A stretch of DNA of 64,000 nt from Phyto melanocephala (taxonomy: Eukaryota > Arthropoda > Insecta > Diptera > Rhinophoridae), in the NCBI GenBank assembly GCA_941918925.1, contig OW799233.1, positions 128,302,833-128,366,832 on the forward strand, read 5' to 3'. Position numbers and translations under genes: made by a program. The notes beneath the pieces are model-generated. The model made no database searches. It worked only from the letters and a program-made list of their open reading frames with translations, and was not told the origin of the DNA. Positions within the stretch are counted from its first letter, which is position 1, and every line of letters begins with the position of its first letter. Below, in pieces: positions 35,207 to 46,200 of this stretch.

Positions 35207-35540
35207 CAAGAGTACTTTATTCGGCCGTACCCACTTTAACGCCTACCTATCATATAACGCTTTATCTTAAATTCATATAATATCTCTATGGAAGAATAAA
35301 GGACTATATTAAAATATCTAAGTTGTATTTATAAGCAGAAACTATATTGACACGCCAACTTTAACGCCTACTTTCATTGAAATACTTAAATTCTGAAAAC
35401 ATTTTACTTGCATATCGAAGTTATACAAAGAAAGTGATACATATTTTAGTAATAAAGAGATTATTCCATAGCGATTACTGGTAATAACAAAATAATAAAT
35501 TTTGTGCTATAAAAGTACATCAAATTGGTGGTGGGTAAAA
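35207..35540 (+). repeat. Truncated DINE-1-like fragment (second subfamily)
   Basis: CCACTTTAACGCCTACC through TTGGTGGTGGGTA matches the last 330 bp of the 6734 element. It is joined on the left to an ACAAGAGTACTTTATTCGG piece that belongs to the opposite orientation of a 3' terminus. The join suggests a rearranged copy. Confidence 0.55.
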
Positions 35541-37295
35541 AAATTGTATCGCTACTTATTTCTGAATAACTCTTAAACACTTTAAAATATATAAAAAAAA
35601 AAACATTATTTAGCCGGCCTAAAGAAAATTTTATTATTAAACATTTGCTGGTATTTTTATCAAAATCGGACTAATAATTCTAAAGTTATGATTAAATGTA
35701 TCAACATAACCGCCATGCCCATAAACAAATCTGAGTCCGATAGAAAAAAAAACTGAAAAAGGATTTGATTTAAGCGCGTAAAATCGCTATAGTCCATATA
35801 TTTTTGTTCAAAAGTATGAAATTTTTTTTCAGACCAGTGTAATCAGTGTAAATGACTTAAAATAAAATTTTAAGTGATGCGTAGAGATTCGAAATCGATA
35901 TATATTTGCCCTTAAATTTTTCCTGATGTGCAATTGCTAAAAAAATTGTACGAAACTACAAAGGGAATGCTCAAAGAAATTTTTCAGAAAACTACAAAGG
36001 AACGGAAATAAGAAAACTTTAAAGAATTTCGTCAAATTTAATCATCTTAGTATCAAAACTCAAATCAGAAGCAAGCATACAAGAAAGTTTTTCATCAGTA
36101 CGAAGAGCGGTCGTAAGCTGTGAACGCTTATGCCTTTTTGTTTTCTGAAACAACTTTCAGTTTTTCTGACCCATTTTAGTACAATCGATTTTTTTAGTTT
36201 AGAATAAATTTAGACATTTCCAAAATTAATTAAATATTCTCTATTATCTCTAAATAGCATTTTGTCAATTTTATTTGGTGTAAAACAGCTAAAATTTTAG
36301 TAATTTTTTCATAAAAGCGCAACAGTGTATTTGTCACAATTAATTCGCCCAAGACCTATAAATTGATCAGCAGAAAATAAATAGGCCATTTTATTGGGTA
36401 AATTTGGGTAATTTCAATAACTGGCAAACATGATTTTTACAAAATAGAAAATGTCCTTTTTATATTAAGCCATCGATACGTACTATTATATATGTAAATA
36501 TGTATGTGTGTACAAGCATGAAATCAATTTGTTAATATTTAGAATTTGCTATTATTTTGGATAACGAAATATAAATAACACTGAAATGTATTAATTACTG
36601 AATATAAAAAACGTTCAGTGTGGATTAAAGTTTAATATTGTCAAATTCTATAGAAAAGGGGTTTTATTTAAGAAAAGGTTAGCTTTTGAAATGTTATTGT
36701 CAACGCCGAAAAGGGCAAATACTGCGAAATTTGCAGCGAAGTTCGCTGAAAGCTAGGTGTCCAATTCCCAAAATTAGTTTGTAACATAAGGGTCATAAAA
36801 TTATTTAAAAAATATTTTATTTAACACATAAATAAATGTTCTATGTTTTATTACTATTTAAAGAGCTTTGCTTCATAAAACCAATGTTTTTAAAAGAGGC
36901 AGACAGAAATGATCACGTTAAAACCTCTTGAAATTCAATACACCTTTATTGTGCTAAATTTATAATTTTCTTTAAAAAATTTTAGAATTAAATAAACAAA
37001 TACAAAAAATAGATTAAATCTTTGCTATAAACAAAATATGATAATATAGTATAGAATTTTGTTTGTTTTCGTTTTTAATCAAAAACCGATAAATGGAGAC
37101 CTTGAATTAATAGCCTTGAATTTAATTACGTGAAAAAATTAAACGCAGGCCACGTTGTTGGCCCCTGAAATGAGATATTATCTCGCGATAAAAAGTATTT
37201 TTTTACGCAAATATCAAGGTACCTCTATATCAAATTTCAGTAAAATCGAGTTCAGAAAGACAAACAGACCAGAAACAATTTTTTTTTAAATCGTT
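35541..37295. other. Intergenic DNA between P450 copies
   Basis: No gene was seen. A dispersed repeat at about 37143-37290 is shared with 20870-21000. Confidence 0.35.
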
Positions 37296-37296
37296 G

Positions 37297-37550
37297 ACCT
37301 GATGAATAAATATGCCTTGATATGTATGTATCAAGGCATATTTATTCATCAGGTAATTGCAGTTCGGAGAGAATTTTTTGTTTATATTTTTTATATATGA
37401 AGTTTGACATATGAAATAAATTAGAAAAGAGAGAAAATTATTTTTTAATTATGCATTTTGACAGCTGAAATTTAAAATAAGTGTTGAAAAAAATAACCAG
37501 CTGGCGAATCAAGAGTACCTGATGAATAAATATGCCTTGATATGTATGTA
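37297..37550. mobile_element. AAGGCATATTTATTCATCA MITE plus a solo end
   Basis: A full element runs 37332-37540 and is flanked on both sides by TATGTATGTA (37321-37330 and 37541-37550). Immediately left, 37297-37320 is an isolated right end of the same family. The arrangement suggests either insertion next to an older copy or a tandem duplication with loss of one body. Confidence 0.65.
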
Positions 37551-37617
37551 TATAGATTTTATTTGAATACGGCAAAAAAAAAGTTATAACTAACGAATAA
37601 CTACTTTAGACTATCTA

Positions 37618-38363
37618 TCTATATATATAAAAGTGAAACTCTGTGTGTGTGTGTGTGTTAGCTATAGACTCCGAAACTGTAAAACCGATCGGGCTCAAAC
37701 TTTGGTAAGTTGTTGTACACATACCAGGGAGTGTTTATGGGTGAAAAAAAGTGGGCGGAGCCACGCCCATAAAAAATTAGTTATCAGTTTTAGCTACTTG
37801 CACTTGACCGATTTTTCTGAAACTTTGCACACATATCGAGCTCTCATGACTAAATAATTTCGTGATAAAAAAAGTGGGCGGGGCCACGACCCTAAAAAAG
37901 TTTTAATTCTGAGGTACTTGCAATGGACCGATTTTTCTGAAACTTTGCACACATATTGAGCTGTCATGGCTTTATAATTTCGTGATTGAAAAAGTGGGCG
38001 GGGCCACGCCCATAAAAAATTAGTTATCAGTTTTAGCTACTTGCACTGGACGGCATTTTCTGAAACTTTGCAAACATACTGAGCTGTCACGACTTTACAC
38101 TTTCGTCATTAGAAAAGTGGGCAGTGCCACGCCCATAAGAAATAGGTATCATTTTCAGGTACTTGCACTGGACCGATTATTCTGAAACTTTGCACACATA
38201 TTGAGCTGTTATGACTTTACAATTTCGTGATTAGAAAAGTGGGCTATGCCACGCCCATAAAAAAAATTATAATATTTAGGCTTTTGCACTTGATATTCAA
38301 TTAAAGTTCAGAATGCATTTCGATTCATTAAGGGGCGTAGCAACGCGCGCCGGGTTTGGCTAG
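37618..38363 (+). mobile_element. Non-autonomous Helitron, 746 bp
   Basis: It starts TCTATATATATAAAAGTG and ends CGCGCGCCGGGTTTGGCTAG followed by T. The body is four diverged tandem units of about 135 bp, each with TACTTGCACTGGACCG (or similar), TGAAACTTTGCACACATA, GAGCTGTCATGAC and AGTGGGCGGGGCCACGCCC. The unit number differs between copies (53476 has four; 39222 has about one). Confidence 0.8.
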
Positions 38364-38985
38364 TTAGGTATAAAAAAGGGGACATAACTTAACTCTCAAA
38401 ACAACACAACTAAAAAGAGAAGAAAAAATTGCAAAAACAAAAATTATGTTCGATAGAAAATTCGACACACAACGAAAATTTTGACAGCGATGTTTGATTT
38501 TTATAAAAGGCTTATATAAAAAAATTTCTAAAATGCTTATTCATTATTATTATATTTGTGTATGTATATTATTTATGTATGTATATTGAATCCACACTAT
38601 ATTCACATAAACAGCATTGTCTCAGTCCAAAATCAGGTTAATTTTTTGTATACGAGACTTTTTATGGAATTCATGTTTTATTTTTTCTCTGACTAATTAA
38701 TGGTGGCGTTGGCTCTGAATTCCTTCTTAGTAAAATTAGCTTCAACTGTCTACAATATTATACTTCTGTTTATGCTAACAATGACTTCTTTCACCATATA
38801 CAAAAGAATTTTGACAAATTTTAACATACTCTCATAGATTTTTCTGAAAGTAGTAGTGTCTTGAAAAGAAAACTAATTTTATATTTAAATGTTTAATGAA
38901 TTGATTATGTATTTTAATGTTTAGTCTGTAAGAATTTAAAAATTTATAGACTAAAATAAATACACAATCATACAACCAACTGAGA
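38364..38985. other. AT-rich spacer
   Basis: No gene or element boundary was recognised. Confidence 0.35.
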
Positions 38986-38989
38986 TATA

Positions 38990-39835
38990 AGCACCAGAGT
39001 ACAACTGCTTTGGTGTTTTTTCTAAAATTTACAAACGGAAATCGATATTTTTCAGTTTCTTCACAACCGAAAGAGCAAATATGGGATTAAATGAAAGGGT
39101 TTGAATATTAAAATATAGTTAGCTATAAAAAAATCCAAGATGTCGTCCTAGATTAAATAGTGAATATATGAGTCAAATATAGTAATTACGGCTTTGTCCC
39201 CTTTAACGACCACAGTATTAGTCTATATATATAAAAGTTAACCTCTGTCTGTCTGTGTGTGTTATCTATAGACTCCGAAACTGTAAAACCGATCAGACTA
39301 AAACTTTGGCAAGTTGTTGTACATATTCCAGGGTGGTAAAAAGTGGGCGGGGCCACGCCATAAAAAATTTGTTATCACTTGACCGATTTTTCTGAAACTT
39401 TGCACACATATTAGAAAAGTGGGCAGTTAGTTAGTTATAGTTTTTAGCTTCTTGCACTTGATATTCAATGAAAATTCAGAATGCATTTTTATTCATTAAG
39501 GGCGTAGCAACGCGCGCCGGGCTTTTCTAGTATCAAATAAAAGGGCATAACCATTACAATGTAGTAAACTATTAATAATGTGTAAAGTCCAAGGTGGTGT
39601 CTGAAACATTTTTTTAACTCCAGCAATATGGGTATCAAATGAAAGGGCTTGACTAGTAGAATTAGTATCTATGTAAAAATTCAAAATCAAAGATGGCGTC
39701 GGAAATAATGAATAAAATGGCGTATTACATTAAATCTAAAATCTCAACTTAGCTACGATATGGTATTTTTAATTATGTGATGACGGTGAAGGGTTTTATC
39801 AGATTCTGCACGGCGGAATATATACATTTTTAATT
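38990..39835 (+). mobile_element. Decayed DINE-1-like element with nested Helitron
   Basis: Blocks such as AAATCCAAGATGTCGTCC, TCAAATGAAAGGGCTTGA and AAAATCAAAGATGGCGTC match the body type seen at 24121-25083. The 3' end is GACGGTGAAGGGTTTTATCA, then GATTCTGCACGGCGGAATAT, a mutated hairpin. The Helitron at 39222-39530 lies inside. Confidence 0.5.
39222..39530 (+). mobile_element. Short Helitron, 309 bp
   Basis: TCTATATATATAAAAGTTAA starts it; CGCGCGCCGGGCTTTTCTAG then T ends it. It is an internally deleted relative of the 37618 copy, retaining about one of the repeated 135-bp units. Confidence 0.75.
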
Positions 39836-40148
39836 TTAGAAACTATGACAATATGATATTTTCTATTTATAGTATAAAGCTTATTTTTTAAATTCCTTTT
39901 TATATTGCTGCGATGTTGTAATCGTGGTTTTTAGTATAAACATAAATGTATGTAACTATTCATGCATGTATGTCAGTCAGTTTTAAGTGTTTGGATTTAC
40001 TGATAAATAAATAGACATAAATAGACATACATACAACTAATATTACATTGTATTTATTTTAACGGTCAATACAAATTCAAAAAATATACTTACATTTGTG
40101 TAATGTAGAAAAATAAGATGTCAGTCAAATCTAATACCACATTTTTTT

Positions 40149-40190
40149 TAAATTTCAGTCAGTTATTGTCCAGGGAAGTATTCACACTAC
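40149..40190 (+). promoter_or_regulatory. Candidate core promoter of P450 copy 2
   Basis: TCAGT at 40155-40159 lies in the block conserved with P450 copy 1 (AAATTTCAGT, then TTATTGTCCAGGGAAGTAT), about 100 bp before the ATG. The shared block is short and flanked by unrelated DNA, supporting a retained promoter. Confidence 0.4.
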
Positions 40191-40255
40191 AAAATTAATA
40201 AATTGTGCACATAAACATATAATAATTTTATATCGTATTTGAAAACAATATAAAA

Positions 40256-43200
40256 ATGATTATTTTATTACTGGGCATTTGTGTAATAATTTCTATATAT
40301 ACCTTTTACAAATTCTGCACATATAGGCCAAAAGGATATCCACCTGGTCCGTAGTTACAGATATTAAAAAACTAAATGTTAATTATATTAAAAATTACTA
40401 TTTAAATTAGGACCACCTCGTATTCCCTTATTCGGAAGTTATTTGTTCATGATGTTAACAGATTTTGTATATTTACATAAAGCTGTTTTAAAATTTTCAA
40501 AATGGTATAATTCGGATATTGTTGGATTTTATGTGGGATCAACTCCTATTGTCGCCGTGCATAGTGCCGAAGGAATTCGTGAAATTTTATATAATTCCGA
40601 TTTCGATGGACGTCCTAAAATCTACTTGTCTCTTATACGTGAACCAAATTTACAATCAGCAGGTAACACATTCTTTAAAAGTGTATTTTGTTGAAATTTA
40701 AATGAATTTTGCTCAGAACAGTGTTGCAAATATTTAAAAACTGTTCACAGTATTAAGCAAAAAGAATTTTTTTAGTTTATTAGTTTAAATTAAACAAAAA
40801 AGTAAAAATTGATTTTTAATATTTTACAAATCAAAAACTTGGCAAAATACATAGATAAATTTCTACCATTTAAAATATTATCTGCCTGTTCAACGATGTC
40901 GAAAGAAAACCCAAGCGAAATTTCATTCGTAAAAATATATTGAAAACAACAACTTTGTTTTTGTTTTCAACGTATTTGTACGAATGAAATTTCGCTTGGG
41001 TTTTCTTTCGACATCGTTGAACAGGCAGTATGTAAATTTCTTCGATCTTTTTATATTAATATGTTGTTTTTGAGCTAAAGATAACTTTTTTATTGTTAAT
41101 TGTTGTTAATTGTAAAAACTTTCCCTAAAGAAGCTACCCAATAAAAATAATTTTTATTTAAAAAGTGATCTTTAGCTCAAAAAAATAAAACAACATATTT
41201 CTACCATTTATTTAATATTTATTAATTCAATAAGTACCCAGCAAAACATTTTGAAGTAGTGCAAAGTGAATTACATTTACAAGACTTTTTAGTCAATAGT
41301 GTAAAAGCATTCATTCTAAATGACTCCCTAAATGCGATATAATTTGTCATAAATAATGTGCTTAAAAATATCCCAGTAAAAAAATCTATGGCAAACAAGT
41401 AAAAGTGCTATATTCGGCCATGCCGAATCTTATATACCCTTCACAACGTGTAAGGGTAAAAAAAATAAAACAAAAAAAAATGATATAAAAAAAATTACAA
41501 AAAAAATAATAAAAATATAAATAATAAATATTAAAAAAAAAAAAAAAAAAAATATAAAAAAAAAATAATAAAAATATAAATAATTAATAATAAATAAATA
41601 AAACAAAAATAAAATTAAATTTTTTTGGGCTCAGCTGGGCTTCGACGCCACGTTTACTCTAACCAGTATACCACGTTTGTATGTATGTATGTATGTTGTT
41701 GTTGTATGCTGTTTTTGTGTTAAAAAAAACGAGGTGGCCGTGGGTTTTTACTCATATGTCAGTTGTTTATGTACCAATGTTTCTGATTTTCAATACGGAT
41801 CTACTCCCGAATATTTCTGATATTTTAATACCTCACCCGGGTCCAGGCGATGTCGGGGGGCTTCAAAAAGTTGATTTCAACATACACACGGACAGACTGA
41901 CAGAGCTTAATCGACTCCCCTATTCATAAGCTTTCAGAAAATATATACTTTATGGGGTCGGAAATGAAAATTGTAGAAATTTCACACGAAGTGACAAACC
42001 TATATATACCCTTTTTCACTGTGTGAAGGGTATAAAAAGTTAATTTTCAGGGGTTCAACTGGTGACGAAGTGATTAAATTTTGGTGAAAACGCTAATGAT
42101 TTTAACATTAGCGTGCCATTGGAGATCATGTGTTTACATGAATATTTTAATGAACTGCAGTCTTTTTTAACACTTTTTTATCATAGATTTTTTGCTGTAC
42201 ATTAGTGTTTTCATCAATTGAATCCCTGCAAAATCACTTTTTTGTCATAGTTTTTAAATTTGTGATCCAAGGCATATTGATTCATCAGATAATTGCAGTT
42301 CGGAGAGAATTATTTTGTTTATATGTTTTATATATAAAATTTGACATTTAAAATAAATGAGAGAGTAGAGAAAATTGTTTTTTATCTATAGACTTTGACA
42401 GCTAAAATTTAAGATAAGTGAAAAAAAAATAATCAGCTGACGAAACAAGACTACCTGGTGAATAAATGTGCCTTGTTTGTGTTCTTGCAGCAGAAAAGAT
42501 TTTTTTTTTAGTTTATTCAAGTAGCTTTTAATGAAATAATGCTTTATTTATATAAAATTTTTCAAATTGTTTTTTATTAAAAAGTAAAAGCGCTATATTC
42601 CGATATGCCGAATCTTATATACCCTACACAAAGTTATTTGTTTTCTAAATGTAACTTATTTGATTAAAAAATATTTTTTGCCTATATCTTTAAGATTTAT
42701 GGACCTATTGAACTAAATATTTTCTCGAAGGATATGTTTTTCACATGTTATATGTACAAAAAAAAATCAAAAATTTATTTGGGCAAATTAAGGTTTTTGT
42801 GTAAAAAATTAGGTAATAAAACACTAGTGGTTTTTGCTTATTTCTCAGAATTTTGGTAATTTTGTTACTTTTCAATAATGACAGTTTCAATCCCATAACT
42901 GACAATTCTGTGGTTTTTATGGGCAACCGCATGTGTTCATTTTTTACGATTTTGAGTTAATAATACTATATTGCTTGGTTTCTAACGCCCTTTACTTAGT
43001 TTAAAAAATTTCTAAAAAATGGACCCAATCTGACTTCTATTTATATTCAAAAAGCGTTCAGCACTAACGCGGTATGTTGACTTAAGTGTGCTTAATGGCA
43101 AATTATTTAATTTTTTAGAAAAACACACAACCACATACATACGTTGTTATTTCTGAACACATTTGAAAGTTATTTTCTGATAATTTTTCAGTTGACTAGC

Positions 43201-46200
43201 AGTGTGTACTACCTATGTAGACTTACGCTGCTTTATCTGCACACACTTTTAGTCTTCGTACCACTTTGTTTGTTTTGGTATTCGTTATGATCTAATTTTC
43301 TAAATGATATATCATTTGAAATTTTTTTTATCTGAAATTTTTATAAAAAAATTTTAAGATCTTTTAATGGCATGAATGGTAAAAAAAAGTTTAAAAAGTT
43401 CAAAACCTTACCCGTTGTCTTATATAAAACGGTTCTCCTAAAAAATTTTATTTAAAGATATACGTGGTTGCCCATGAAAAACACAGAATTATGTGGTGCA
43501 ACTTGTATTAAACTTTTTAAGGAAATTGATAATCTTAACTTTTGTAATTTTTTTTTGCCAATATTTTGTCGGTAATTGACTCACGGAACCAATATTTTCT
43601 GTAATACATAACAAACGTATCAAGAAGTTGCAACGAAATCTTAAGCGCTCTACTCTTACGCTAAGTAAGAGTACTATATTATAACTTAAGAAAATTGGTC
43701 ATTAGGGGGATGTATCCGAGATATAAAAAATCGTAATACCCTTACTCACTGTGAAAAAAATTCTCTCCGAACTGTAATTATCTGATGAATAAATATGTCT
43801 TCAATATTTATTGAAATTATTTTTATATATTTGTGAAATTTTTTTCTTAATTGTTTGAATAAAAAGCCTAAAAATTTATTTTATTAATAGTGTTCAAACG
43901 ATATTATAAATTGAATTTTTATTTAAGTTTTAATTTTCTAAAAAAAATATTAAACCCGATATACGAAATTTTAACTTAAATTTTATAAAGGTAAAAGAAA
44001 AAACTTACTAATTTTCATTGGTTTATTGGCATATTTATTCATCAGATAGTCTTGATTCGTCAGATGATTATTTAATTCTCTTAATTTATTTCAAACTTTA
44101 GCTTTCAAAGTCCTAAGACAAAAAACAATTCTATTCGTCCCTCAAAAATGTATGTATTATGTGAGAGTTGACTAATGAGCTAATAAGAATACAGGTTTTG
44201 TTACGCCAGAACATGCTCAATTTCTATTTAATTTTTAGACAAAGCCATTATTTTTTTACAAATGCATATATGTATGTATGTAAAGGGTGTTTTTTTAAGC
44301 CCGATAGAACTTGAAATTGTAAAAAATAACACAAAAAATTAAATTGTAATCAAAATTTTTTTTTTATTCGAAAGATCAATACGTGACATTAACATTTGAA
44401 AATGATTTCGGGCATATGGGCACCGCGGCTGTTCTTGACGAAGCGCATTCTGGACGTCCAATTTTATCGCAAAATTGTGTTCAGCGATGAGGCGCATTTT
44501 TGGCTTAACGGGTTTGTTAATAAGCAAAATTGCCGCATAAGGAGCGAGACCAATCCACAAGAGACCCTACAGACTCCATTACATCCAGAAAAATGCACCG
44601 TTTGGTGCGGTTTTCACGCTGGTGGCATCATCGGACCTTATTTCTTCAAAAATGAGGCCGGAGCTCGCGTTACGGTCAATGGAGATCGTTACCGCACCAT
44701 GATCAGTGATTTTTTGTTTGAAAATATGGATGACATTGATCCGAAGGAGATGTGGTTTCAACAGGATAGCGCTACGGCGCCATACGGCGAACGCAACCAT
44801 CGACTTATTGAAATCAAAATTTGGCGATAAGTTGATTTCGAGAAATGGACCTGTCAATTGGCCTCCAAGGTCGTGCGATTTGACACCTCTCGATTATTTC
44901 CTGTGGGGCTACGTAAAGTCACTGGTTTATGCTGATAAACCAGCAACAATTGACGCCTTGGAGGCCAGCATTGTTCGTGTTATTCGTGACATACGGCCAG
45001 CAGTGCTCGAAAAAAAGGCCCAAAATTGGACGTCCATAATGCGCTTCGTCAAGAACAGCCGCGGTGCCCATATGCCCGAAATCATTTTCAAATGTTAATG
45101 TCACGTATTGATCTTTCGAATAAAAAAAAAATTTTGATTACAATTTAATTTTTTGTGTTATTTTTTACAATTTAAAGTTCTATCGGGCTTAAAAAAACAC
45201 CCTTTACATATGTTAGACTTATATAATTACTTTACAGGAATATTCTTTGAAGATGGCGCTATATGGAAAGAACAAAGACGTTTTATTTTGCGTTATCTAA
45301 GGGATTTTGGTTTCGGTCGTCGTTTCCAGGAATTAGAAATAGTTATACAAGAAGAGATTACTGACATGTTGAATTTAATACGTAATGGACCAAAATATGA
45401 ACATGAGAAAGCCTATGTCAAAGATGGCGGTCTACGCATATTACTGCCATATTTTTTTAATCCATTTTCAATCAATAGTCTTTTCCACATTATGTACAAC
45501 GAAAGGAAACCGCGCAGTGATCAATTTGAATTATGGGAACTCGTACGTTTAGGTATGCAATTTCAACGCCGTTCTGATGCTTATGGCAAATTAGTTAGCA
45601 TAATACCGTGGATAAGACATATATTTCCCGAATGGAGCGGCTATAAGCACCTAATGGAATCAAATATATTTATGTACAAATATTTTGAAGAATTCATTGA
45701 TAGTCACATTAAAACCTATGACGAGTCATCAGAACGTAACTTCTTGGATTTATATATAAAAGAAATGAAAAAAGCCGAAATGGAGGGAAATGCTGAGACG
45801 ACAACATTTAGGAAAAATCAATTTATATTGAGTATGATTGATTTTTCATTTCCAGCCTTCACTGCGGTTGGCACACAGCTGTCCTTTTTAGTACAATATT
45901 TACTTCTAAGTCCAGATGTTCAGACGAGAATACAAAAAGAAATTGACGACGTTGTCGGCAGCGGTCGTTTGCCAACTCTGGAAGACCGAAAATCCTGTAA
46001 TTTTACCGAAGCGTGTATTAGAGAAATTCTAAGAATTGAAACTTTAGTACCGTCAGATGTGCTGCACAAGGCTATGTGCGATACAAAGTTATTGGGCTAT
46101 AAAATGCCAAAGGTGAGAATTTTTAATTAATTTAATAAAGTGATATTTTTGCAAAAATTTCGGATTTTTGTGAATTTGATTTTTTGTATTTTTCTTTTTG

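Noticed and set aside
37618..38300. Repeated spaced units reminiscent of a CRISPR array
   Set aside because: Units of about 135 bp are contiguous and diverged, lie between Helitron ends, and the DNA is from an animal genome.
44396..44470. Start codon of the mariner open frame
   Set aside because: It lies in the inverted copy of the 3' end, so it is not the real transposase start.
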